A stretch of 64,000 nt of DNA, taken from Priestia megaterium (lineage in GTDB: Bacteria; Bacillota; Bacilli; Bacillales; Bacillaceae_H). The notes under the pieces are model-generated. The model saw only the letters and a list, made by a program, of their open reading frames with translations, was not told the DNA's origin and made no database searches. The stretch is from positions 3,687,501 to 3,751,500 of the forward strand of contig NZ_CP023317.1 in assembly GCF_009497655.1 (NCBI RefSeq). The letters are read 5' to 3'. This document shows positions 43,011 to 50,166 of the stretch, in pieces (position 1 is the stretch's first letter; each line of letters opens with the position of its first letter). A program made the position numbers and the translations under genes.

Positions 43011-45104
43011 ATGAAAAACGATATTTTTTTAAGAAGACAGTCTAAAGTAATTGTGAAGCAAGGATCAGATATATTACCCCCTGCTTATGTAGCTTCCATG
43101 TTAAAAAACATTGAGGCATTAGGATTTACAGCTTCAACTTCTTTAATTGATCGGTTACTCACTCTTCCGTTCTACGAATTTATGTCTTTTTATGAGCAGC
43201 TTCTCTTATCTTTAAAAAGACTTGTTGGCGCTCATGTCAAATATAAACCGATGTATCCTAACTTTCCAAACGAAGTCATGCAAGCTTCCGAAGCAGAACT
43301 ATACATAAATGCCGTACTTCACTATCTGACTGGGGTTTTACCAAACAGTGAAAAACAAGATGTTTTTCCACTGTTAGATACTACAGATTTACGGATTATT
43401 GACCTCGGAACAGATGAAGAATTTGACCTTATGATATGCCAATTAATTGGTGCCAATACCTCATTATCGCAAACGGATCGAGCAGACATCGAATGGTCTC
43501 TTATCAATTTACCGGCATTAGATCTACTTCCAGCAGTCATTCCTCAAAAAGAAAATGCTGCATTTGTTAGCTCAGTGTTAATTAAGACAAAAAAACTACC
43601 TATTGATGTCTTGTCTTCTTATTTTAAAACAGCAACAGATGTCTTACGTTTGGCAACCGCTTTATCTGATGGCGATATTAGCCTTTCATCACCCACTTTA
43701 TTTAAGAAGTTTAGTCGTTTTGAACGCCGAAGCTTGTTGCAGCTGCTAGAAAGCACTCCAAACGTAGAAGAAGATATGTTTCGTTATAAAGTAAAGTGGA
43801 TTCGTTTAGGTGAAATTTTACATCCTGGAGAATACAAACATCGATTTCCTCATGCTGCTAAAGGATTCGATACTGTTCGGAATCATAAAAGACCATTGAC
43901 GTTCTATAGTAAATTAGAGAAAGCACTCGAGCAACAAGACGTCTCAAAAGCAGTTTCACTTTTAGAAAAACGTCCAGGTGACTTTGCTAGACGAATTGAC
44001 CATTTGCTGCGCTTATCTACTGGGGAACAAGAAGCTGCTTCTATTATTACAGCATTTGCAGCGGTCGCTCATCACGTCTCTACGCCAGTACTGCTTCAGC
44101 TCTATTCACATATGAAACATCGACATCATAGACAAGATATGCGCGTAGTGTTTCCAAAAGGGAATGTGTCCAAAGTAATGGCGCTTGATAATCCCTTACC
44201 CTCTCTTCGTAAAAATCTTTGTGATGGTGTAATAGATGCATGCAAAGATGCTTTACATGACCGTTTTGCTAAGTTGCCACCTCTTGGAAATGTATGGCTT
44301 GATGAACGTTTGCGTGAACAAACTATACCGTTTTCACAGCGTTCAAGCAGCAAAACATTAAAAACGATTAGCAGGGGAAGTAAATTAACAATTCCTGAAG
44401 GCGATACGCTTCGTTTTTTCATTTGGTGGAAAGAAGGCTTTGCAAATGGTGAACATACCGGTAGTGTAGATATTGATTTATCTGCCGGAATTTACGATGA
44501 AAACTGGCAGTATAAAGAGCATATTTCTTATACAAACTTATCTTCAAAAAGCTTCAAAGCTTTTCACAGCGGAGATATTACATCTGCTCCTAACGGGGCA
44601 TGTGAATTTATTGACTTGCATATCCCTACGATTCTAAAAAAAGGCGGCCGTTATATATTGATGAACGTTTATTCATTTTCTGTCCAGCCTTTTGTTATGC
44701 TTCCCGAATGTTTTGGAGGATGGATGATGAGACAGCACATAGAGTCCGGCGAGATATTCGAACCTTCTACCGTACAAAATAAAGTAGATCTTGCTAGTGA
44801 TTCCACCATCTCCATCCCTTTAATTTTTGATTTACAAGAGCGAAAATTAATCTGGACGGATATTTCGCTGCATCACCATGTTGAATTTGAAAATAATCTT
44901 GAACAAAACAATGGTTCGGTCTCTCTTATGGGAAAAGCCATGACAAAGCTGTTAAAGCCAACGCTTTATGATCTTTTTTCATTTCACGCACAAGCTAGAG
45001 GAACACTTGTCCATGACAAACAAAAAGCTGACACTATTTATTCGCTTGATGAAGGTGTTACTCCTTATGATATTGAAACAATTATTGAAACCTATCTAAA
45101 CTAA
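43011..45104 (+). CDS. Large TerD-related protein (MXAN_6230/SCO0854-like), function unknown
   Basis: Protein of 697 residues with no signal or membrane segments. Its N-terminus (FLRRQSKVIVKQGSD, then LYINAVLHYLTG) resembles MXAN_6230/SCO0854-family proteins found with tellurium-resistance gene sets; the RING-like cysteine cluster of some members is absent. Residues of about 465-600 look like a TerD beta-sandwich: VDIDLSAGIYDENW, CEFIDLHIPTILKKGGRYILMNVYSF, and LIFDLQERKLIWTDISLHHH, with acidic residues that bind calcium in TerD. Ter-domain proteins are tied to stress, phage and toxic-oxyanion tolerance. No ter genes adjoin it. It sits behind a structured leader. Confidence 0.6.
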   Translation: MKNDIFLRRQSKVIVKQGSDILPPAYVASMLKNIEALGFTASTSLIDRLLTLPFYEFMSFYEQLLLSLKRLVGAHVKYKPMYPNFPNEVMQASEAELYINAVLHYLTGVLPNSEKQDVFPLLDTTDLRIIDLGTDEEFDLMICQLIGANTSLSQTDRADIEWSLINLPALDLLPAVIPQKENAAFVSSVLIKTKKLPIDVLSSYFKTATDVLRLATALSDGDISLSSPTLFKKFSRFERRSLLQLLESTPNVEEDMFRYKVKWIRLGEILHPGEYKHRFPHAAKGFDTVRNHKRPLTFYSKLEKALEQQDVSKAVSLLEKRPGDFARRIDHLLRLSTGEQEAASIITAFAAVAHHVSTPVLLQLYSHMKHRHHRQDMRVVFPKGNVSKVMALDNPLPSLRKNLCDGVIDACKDALHDRFAKLPPLGNVWLDERLREQTIPFSQRSSSKTLKTISRGSKLTIPEGDTLRFFIWWKEGFANGEHTGSVDIDLSAGIYDENWQYKEHISYTNLSSKSFKAFHSGDITSAPNGACEFIDLHIPTILKKGGRYILMNVYSFSVQPFVMLPECFGGWMMRQHIESGEIFEPSTVQNKVDLASDSTISIPLIFDLQERKLIWTDISLHHHVEFENNLEQNNGSVSLMGKAMTKLLKPTLYDLFSFHAQARGTLVHDKQKADTIYSLDEGVTPYDIETIIETYLN

Positions 45105-45130
45105 TTATTTATAGGAAAGTAAGAACAAAT

Positions 45131-45171
45131 AAACGAAAAGACCTCTTTCCAAGAAAGAGGTCTTTTCGTTT
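45131..45171. terminator. Bidirectional terminator
   Basis: Perfect 19-bp stem around CAA (AAACGAAAAGACCTCTTTC/GAAAGAGGTCTTTTCGTTT) between the TerD-like gene and the permease. Confidence 0.9.
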
Positions 45172-46573
45172 ACTTCACTAGCTTTTGCTCAGTCCCAGCT
45201 GAACCTTGACTTCGTTTATGAAATCCTTTTGCGTAGTACGCAATAATAAGACCGATAAACCATAGTGGTCCGATAACAACTGCAATTCTTGTATCTGGAT
45301 TGTACGCCATAAGAACAACCACCAGCGCTAGGAACGCAAGTGACACATAAGACGTTAACGGAAATAAAGGCATTTTGTATTTTAACTTTGCCTCTTCACC
45401 TTTTTTTAGCGTTTTGCGATACTTAATTTGAGAAAGCAAAATAATTCCCCAAGTCCAAATCGCACCGAATGTTGCAATGCTTGTTACCCACGTAAATACT
45501 TTGGCAGGCACAATGTAGTTTAACGCTACTCCGACTAATAACGCACCCGCTGATGCTAAAACAGCTTTTCCAGGTACGCCGCCTTTTGTCAGCTGACCGT
45601 ATCCTTTTGGAGCTTCTCCGTGCTCTGCTAAGTTAAACAGCATACGGCCTGTACTAAAAATACCGCTGTTACAAGAAGAAAGAGCTGCTGTTAGCACCAC
45701 AAAGTTAATAATGCCTGCCGCTGCTGGAATCCCGATTTTTTCAAATGTTAATACAAACGGGCTTCCCTGTGAACCAATTTCTTGCCAAGGATAAATCGAC
45801 ATAATGACAAATAATGCACCAACGTAGAAAATAAGAATACGCCAAAAGACCGAATCAATCGCTCTTGCTAGAGATTTTTCTGGATTTTTCACTTCTCCCG
45901 CGGTAACGCCGATCATTTCAATTCCTAAATATGCAAACATAACCATTTGCAGCGACAGTAAAATACCTTTGAATCCGTTCGGGAACAGCCCGCCGTTGTC
46001 CCATAAGTTTTTAATACCCGTCGCAACGCCGCCGTTCCCGATTCCAAACACAATCATTAATAATCCAACGGCAATCATTAACACAATCGCTAAAATTTTA
46101 ATAAGTGCAAACCAAAATTCCAGTTCACCATATGCCTTAACAGCTAAGAAGTTAACTGTTGTCATGATGACAAGCGCCGATAACGCCCAAATCCAGTTTG
46201 GTACATCCGGATACCAATATCCCATATAAATACCAACGGCTGTAATTTCAGCCATACATGTTACAACCCATAAAAACCAGTAGTTCCAACCTGTTAGATA
46301 ACCAGCAAGGGGCCCTAAATAGTCGCGCGCGTACTTGCTGAATGAACCTGCAACAGGTTTTTGAATCGCCATTTCTCCAAGTGCTCTCATAATAAAAAAC
46401 ATAATCATTCCGCTAAATCCATACGCCAATAATATTCCCGGCCCTGCTAATTTAATAGCAGATGCAGATCCAAGAAACAGCCCTACCCCTATGGCTGCTC
46501 CTAAGGACATCAGCGTCACATGTCTTTCTTCTAACCCGCGTTTCAATTCTTTCCCCTGAGTTTTCCCCTGCAT
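45170..46573 (-). CDS. Amino-acid permease (APC superfamily, AapA/YtnA/ProY-like)
   Basis: Permease of about 467 residues with 12 helices. It opens RGLEERHVTLMSLGAAIGVGLFLGSASAI and has the substrate-site region FAYLGIEMIGVTAGEVKNPEKSLARAI. The ATG at 46573 follows GGGGAG at six bases; the longer frame lacks a site. AapA (alanine), YtnA and ProY (proline) are the nearest subfamily by eye; the substrate is not decided. Confidence 0.88.
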   Translation of the reverse strand: MQGKTQGKELKRGLEERHVTLMSLGAAIGVGLFLGSASAIKLAGPGILLAYGFSGMIMFFIMRALGEMAIQKPVAGSFSKYARDYLGPLAGYLTGWNYWFLWVVTCMAEITAVGIYMGYWYPDVPNWIWALSALVIMTTVNFLAVKAYGELEFWFALIKILAIVLMIAVGLLMIVFGIGNGGVATGIKNLWDNGGLFPNGFKGILLSLQMVMFAYLGIEMIGVTAGEVKNPEKSLARAIDSVFWRILIFYVGALFVIMSIYPWQEIGSQGSPFVLTFEKIGIPAAAGIINFVVLTAALSSCNSGIFSTGRMLFNLAEHGEAPKGYGQLTKGGVPGKAVLASAGALLVGVALNYIVPAKVFTWVTSIATFGAIWTWGIILLSQIKYRKTLKKGEEAKLKYKMPLFPLTSYVSLAFLALVVVLMAYNPDTRIAVVIGPLWFIGLIIAYYAKGFHKRSQGSAGTEQKLVK

Positions 46574-46821
46574 AAACGTCTCCCCTTTTTCCAATCTGTC
46601 AAAACGAGATGAATACAGCTTTTTTGTTAGCGCTTTCATATAAATTTATGCTAAAAGTCAGCTAGGCTGTATATTTGTATTCTATCACCTTTCTCTCGTT
46701 TTTCTTTTGTCGAAAAACAAAAAAATTATCGTATCATTTTGTTTAAACGCACAATTAGACGTAGACACTGCTTTTTTACTATGTATTTATTATCGCACCT
46801 AAGTAATAGTATTTTTTTAAA

Positions 46822-46853
46822 AATAGAAAAACGCCGACTCAACTCCGTCAGCG
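46822..46853 (-). terminator. Terminator of the DUF1540 gene
   Basis: CGCTGAC/GTCGGCG stem (one G-U) followed by TTTTT on the minus strand. Confidence 0.75.
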
Positions 46854-46889
46854 CATCGTTCATTTTATGCTTTTTTATAAAACTAGCAT

Positions 46890-47048
46890 TTATCTCGCGG
46901 GTTCAAAAGTTTTACAGCCAGGTTCTTCCGTTTCAGAAACATGGTGACTACTTTCAGGACTCACAACGTAAATGGACTCTGCACTGCATTTATTTCCCGA
47001 TTTCCAATACATGCACTCATTCACTTCACATAATACACCTTGGGCCAC
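46890..47048 (-). CDS. DUF1540 small cysteine protein
   Basis: Protein of 52 residues with cysteines at 7, 12, 21 and 45 (C-x4-C-x8-C-x23-C), the DUF1540 layout; key parts are VLCEVNECMYWKSGNKCSA and GCKTFEP. The start is GTG 47048 after AAAGGAGGG. Members are common in spore-formers and may bind metal; the function is unknown. It is followed by its own terminator, which supports a real gene. Confidence 0.85.
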   Translation of the reverse strand: MAQGVLCEVNECMYWKSGNKCSAESIYVVSPESSHHVSETEEPGCKTFEPAR

Positions 47049-47116
47049 TGTTATCCCTCCTTTTTTTGTCTTATCTATTTACTACCCGAAATAGAACGCT
47101 TCTAACATTTACATGC

Positions 47117-47142
47117 AAAAAAACCGCTTGTTTATCAAGCGG
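47117..47142 (-). terminator. Terminator of the SAM-riboswitch-controlled gene
   Basis: CCGCTTG/CAAGCGG with loop and seven Ts on the minus strand. Confidence 0.9.
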
Positions 47143-47148
47143 ATCCTT

Positions 47149-47487
47149 TTACTGCGTGTGTTCAACATACTGTTTTTTAGCTAAATATAATTCACGACTC
47201 AGCGTGATCCGCCGTTCTCTCAAGTTCCTTAATTTAACTTGAAACTGTTCATTAGTTGGCTCTTCTTGAATTAAGCGATACGTAAAAGAAATATCTTCAT
47301 TTAACTGTTTAAAATCTTCCCATATTTCTTGAACGAGTGCGGATTGTTTGTCTTCAAATGAACGATTTTGCTTCGTTTTTAGCGCGGCTAAAATTTCCTG
47401 CTGCCACGTTTCGTCTTTTAGTTCTTTTGCTAACAAGTATAGATCTAAATAATCATCAACGCTTAGCGCCTGTTGTGTATTTTTCAA
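47149..47487 (-). CDS. Uncharacterised 112-residue protein under a SAM riboswitch
   Basis: No recognised family. The chain is highly charged, helical and soluble: MKNTQQALSVDDYLDLYLLA at the start and LRNLRERRITLSRELYLAKK near the end suggest long amphipathic helices, possibly a coiled coil. There are no cysteines. The start is TTG 47487 because AAAGGTGA lies five bases before it; the in-frame GTG/ATG at 47496/47493 overlap that site. It is the only gene behind the SAM-I aptamer at 47557-47658 and ends in its own terminator, so its synthesis is expected to rise when SAM is low. Confidence 0.75.
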   Translation of the reverse strand: MKNTQQALSVDDYLDLYLLAKELKDETWQQEILAALKTKQNRSFEDKQSALVQEIWEDFKQLNEDISFTYRLIQEEPTNEQFQVKLRNLRERRITLSRELYLAKKQYVEHTQ

Positions 47488-47495
47488 TGTCATCA

Positions 47496-47505
47496 CCTTT
47501 TCTAT
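47496..47505 (-). promoter_or_regulatory. Ribosome-binding site that can be sequestered (anti-SD at 47540-47549)
   Basis: ATAGAAAAGG on the minus strand (47496-47505) is complementary to CTTTTTCTAT (47540-47549), ten pairs with one G-U, so the site can be hidden when the upstream strand is free. Confidence 0.5.
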
Positions 47506-47522
47506 ACGAAATGTTTCTTCCT

Positions 47523-47658
47523 AAGAAGAGGATTTCATCATAGAAAAAGATTCCTCTTCTTATCTGTCAGAGCTAGGCTATGCTGGAATTAGCACCATTC
47601 AATGATTGTGGTTGCTGAGGCTTCAAAGGGCCAGTCCCTCCACCTCTCTAGATAAGAA
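47523..47658 (-). promoter_or_regulatory. SAM-I (S-box) riboswitch
   Basis: The minus strand carries the S-box core: GAGGTGGAGGGACTGGCCC, then GAAGCCTCAGCAACC, then GGTGCTAATTCCAGC, then CTGACAGATAAGA. P1 is TTCTTATCT/AGATAAGAA (47650-47658 with 47557-47565). Beyond the aptamer (47557-47658) the 3' strand of P1 can pair instead with TCCTCTTCTT (47523-47532). No hairpin with a T-run follows, so control is probably of translation rather than termination. Confidence 0.92.
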
Positions 47659-47685
47659 TATTTCGCTTTTAAATTATTTCTGACT

Positions 47686-47714
47686 ATTCTAATATGTTTT
47701 ATAGGTTACGTCAA
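47686..47714 (-). promoter_or_regulatory. Sigma-A promoter of the SAM riboswitch transcript
   Basis: On the minus strand TTGACG (47709-47714), a 17-base spacer and TAGAAT (47686-47691), with the start near 47679, about 20 bases before P1. Confidence 0.75.
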
Positions 47715-47779
47715 TAGCTTTTCAATAAAAAGAAAAAAGAAGTAAAATATGGTATGATTTTATAAAGGATGGTGAGCAC

Positions 47780-48076
47780 ATGAAACGATATATGTTATCT
47801 GCTTTTTTGGGAAGCTTGCTGCTGCTTCTTAGCATTGCTTTTTCATCTACTTTCCACGTTGCAATTGTCAAAACAACCGGAAGCATTGGAGGGATTATTT
47901 TAGCAGCGGCGGCTTTAGTTATGAACGCGCTTGAAGATCCCCCCTCCTCAGGTAATACAGGTGCCGGAGCTGTTGAATCACTGGATAAAAGCACCGTTTG
48001 GGCTACTTATTTGCTTTTACTTTCATTACCGAACCTCATCGCATGTATAACATCTTATGTTTTATGGACTCGCTGA
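47780..48076 (+). CDS. Small membrane protein (DUF5316-like)
   Basis: Protein of 98 residues with three hydrophobic segments (about 3-23, 28-48, 75-96) and a polar loop DPPSSGNTGAGAVESLDKST. It resembles DUF5316 proteins of Bacillus, function unknown. GGATGGTGAG precedes the ATG. It is transcribed divergently from the SAM-riboswitch unit and converges on a GNAT gene. Confidence 0.65.
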   Translation: MKRYMLSAFLGSLLLLLSIAFSSTFHVAIVKTTGSIGGIILAAAALVMNALEDPPSSGNTGAGAVESLDKSTVWATYLLLLSLPNLIACITSYVLWTR

Positions 48077-48088
48077 CATTCACCAACA

Positions 48089-48535
48089 TTACGGACGTTT
48101 TGCCACCTGTAGGCTCATTGATATTTGTTTATCTACAAATCCAAGTTCACGGTACACATGCTGTGCAAAATTCCCAGCATGAACGCTGAGTCTGATTTCA
48201 GGGTATCCTTTGATAGACAATTCATCAATTGCTTTTTGCATTAACGGCTTGGCTAGACCTTGCCCGCGGTATTCTGGTAAAACATATAACTCGTAGATAA
48301 AGCCAATTTCTGCTTTTGAAAAGAAGTCGGCAGATGGACCGACAAAAACCCAGCCTGCAAGTTTATTTTCTTGTCTAGATACTAAATAATAACACCCTTT
48401 TTCAAGGGCATTATCAATTAGTTCATTTACGCGTTCAGTTGACGGTTGAAACTGATGCGTTGTTCCTTCAAACAGCGCATCAGCAGATTTCGTCCGAATT
48501 TCCTGTATTTCTTCTTCAGTAGCTTTTGCAATCAT
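48089..48535 (-). CDS. GNAT-family N-acetyltransferase
   Basis: Protein of about 148 residues. The acetyl-CoA loop is LYVLPEYRGQGLAKPLMQKAIDEL (R-G-Q-G-L-A), followed by IRLSVHAGNFAQHVYRELGFVDKQISMS. GTG 48538 and ATG 48535 are both possible after AAAGGAGA; ATG is used here. Acceptor unknown. Confidence 0.83.
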   Translation of the reverse strand: MIAKATEEEIQEIRTKSADALFEGTTHQFQPSTERVNELIDNALEKGCYYLVSRQENKLAGWVFVGPSADFFSKAEIGFIYELYVLPEYRGQGLAKPLMQKAIDELSIKGYPEIRLSVHAGNFAQHVYRELGFVDKQISMSLQVAKRP

Positions 48536-48584
48536 CACAATCTCTCCTTTCGTGTTCGTTTTCCACATACAGAGATAAATTCCT

Positions 48585-48616
48585 GCAAAAAAAAGTCTTC
48601 GCCTAAGCGAAGACTT
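48585..48616 (-). terminator. Terminator of the secreted-protein gene
   Basis: AAAAGTCTTCGC/GCGAAGACTTTT with loop CTAA; it adjoins the stop of the gene at 48617. Confidence 0.85.
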
Positions 48617-49057
48617 TTATTTAAATTCAAAATGTTCTTGATGGTTGCCTTGTTCATCCGTCCAGTTAATCATGATGTCTAAGCCTGCCGCTTTTCCAGG
48701 AACAGCAAAATTGGCATAGCGAAAACGCTGACCGCTTTTGCTTAAGTTAGACCTTTCAATAGGAGAAAACAAGCTGTATTTCGCCTTATTTTTTCCTTCG
48801 TGCCTAAAAGCTTGGACCTGCACACGCTCTACGTCTTTTCCAATGTTTTCAACGGTTAATCCATATGTATGATAGACGTTATTTTTCCACTTTAGCTGAT
48901 TATCTCCCGTCATGCTCGCTTTTGTCAGTTCGACCGACCATTGTTCAGATGATTTCTTCATTGGAAGTTTCTCAATCGAAAGAGCGCTGACATGAATGGT
49001 TGCAAAAGCAAGCCAAACAAAACAAAAAGTGCTGACTGTATAAAGTAGTCTTTTCAT
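48617..49057 (-). CDS. Hypothetical secreted protein
   Basis: Protein of about 146 residues. A signal peptide (MKRLLYTVSTFCFVWLAFATIHVSA, cleavage about residue 25) precedes a beta-rich domain of about 120 residues (HTYGLTVENIGKDVERVQVQAFRHEG and DIMINWTDEQGNHQEHFEF) that looks immunoglobulin-like. No family is recognised. The ATG at 49057 follows AAGGAGATC. It lies downstream of the YkoT-like cluster but beyond a terminator. Confidence 0.65.
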   Translation of the reverse strand: MKRLLYTVSTFCFVWLAFATIHVSALSIEKLPMKKSSEQWSVELTKASMTGDNQLKWKNNVYHTYGLTVENIGKDVERVQVQAFRHEGKNKAKYSLFSPIERSNLSKSGQRFRYANFAVPGKAAGLDIMINWTDEQGNHQEHFEFK

Positions 49058-49132
49058 AGATTTTGATCTCCTTAGAAATTTTAGTAGTAGCATCTCCTAT
49101 TACCTTAAAAATTATGATAAACACTTTAACAA

Positions 49133-49162
49133 AAAAGCCTCTCCATTCAGGAGAAGCTTCTT
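49133..49162 (-). terminator. Terminator of the ykoT-like gene
   Basis: A stem around TCTCC/GGAGA extended by AAGC/GCTT with flanking A/T runs, just after the ykoT-like stop. Confidence 0.65.
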
Positions 49163-49164
49163 AA

Positions 49165-50154
49165 TTAATGCATCAGCAAATCTTTTTGTTTGTCTAACGA
49201 GTGTTTTGTATATAAATCTCTTTCAATCGCATATTTAGGACGCTGTTTCACTTCGTTGAAAATCTTGCCAATGTATTCTCCGACAAGACCTATTCCCATT
49301 AGCTGCAGGCCGCCTACAAGCCAAATTGATAAAATAAGAGACGTCCAGCCAATTTGCGTATGATCTAAATATTTTTGAATCAGCGCATAAATGCCAAACA
49401 AAATACTAAAGAGAAACGAAGCTCCTCCAAGCAGCGTCAGTAAGCGTATAGGTGCTACGCTAAAAGACGTAATCCCGTCAAATGCAAAAGCGAGCATTTT
49501 CTTTAGCGGATATTTTGACTCACCCGCCGTCCGTTCTTTGCGGTCATATGTGACTTCCGTGGAGCGAAATCCTACTAATGGTACAAGGCCCCGCAAAAAG
49601 ACGTTTCCTTCTTTATATTTCATGAGTTCACCAAGAGCACGTTTGCTCATAAGGCGAAAATCAGCGTGATTTTGAATGAGCTGAATTCCTAGCTTGTTCA
49701 TAAAACGATAAAACCCTACTGCCGTGGTTCGTTTGAAAAATGTATCGGTTTCTCTGCTGTCTCGAACGCCATATACAACTTCATACCCGAGCCAATATTT
49801 CTCTACAAAAGTACGAATGACGCTGATATCATCTTGCAAATCCGCGTCAATGGAAATGACGCAGTCAGATTGCTTATGAGCTACTTCTAATCCTGCAAGC
49901 AAAGCATTTTGATGTCCTACATTTCGCGCTAACTTTAACCCTTTTACAAACAAATTGCTGCAGCTTTCTTTTTCAATAAGCGACCACGTGCTGTCTTTAC
50001 TTCCATCGTCTACAAATAAAATAGTGCTTTCACTTGATACAAGTCGTTCATTAATCAGTTCTTTTACTACAGTAGTTAATTGAAAAGACGTCTCTGTGAA
50101 TACTTCTTCTTCGTTGTAGCATGGAACCACGATCGTTAAAATAGGTCTGTTCAT
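49165..50154 (-). CDS. ykoT: GT2 glycosyltransferase making polyprenyl-phosphate sugar (YkoT/CsbB/GtrB-like)
   Basis: Enzyme of 329 residues. The GT-A domain shows TIVVPCYNEEEVF, LFVDDGSKDSTW, GLKLARNVGHQNALLAGL and the DxD-type DADLQDD; two C-terminal helices (about 237-260 and 272-298) anchor it. Such enzymes load a sugar from UDP- or dTDP-sugar onto undecaprenyl phosphate. It follows the YkoS-like gene by 12 bases and belongs with the GtrA flippase-like gene, a complete set for glycosylating a cell-surface polymer. Resemblance to YkoT of Bacillus subtilis is strong from memory. Confidence 0.88.
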   Translation of the reverse strand: MNRPILTIVVPCYNEEEVFTETSFQLTTVVKELINERLVSSESTILFVDDGSKDSTWSLIEKESCSNLFVKGLKLARNVGHQNALLAGLEVAHKQSDCVISIDADLQDDISVIRTFVEKYWLGYEVVYGVRDSRETDTFFKRTTAVGFYRFMNKLGIQLIQNHADFRLMSKRALGELMKYKEGNVFLRGLVPLVGFRSTEVTYDRKERTAGESKYPLKKMLAFAFDGITSFSVAPIRLLTLLGGASFLFSILFGIYALIQKYLDHTQIGWTSLILSIWLVGGLQLMGIGLVGEYIGKIFNEVKQRPKYAIERDLYTKHSLDKQKDLLMH

Positions 50155-50166
50155 GTTATTGCCCCC

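Noticed and set aside
46739-47242. Plus-strand open frame of 167 codons
   Set aside because: It is antisense to the DUF1540 gene and part of the SAM-riboswitch-controlled gene, with no start signal and no family.
47523-47561. Transcription terminator downstream of the SAM-I aptamer
   Set aside because: The 10-bp hairpin AAGAAGAGGA/TCCTCTTCTT is not followed by a T-run in the direction of transcription; it fits an anti-sequester better than a terminator.
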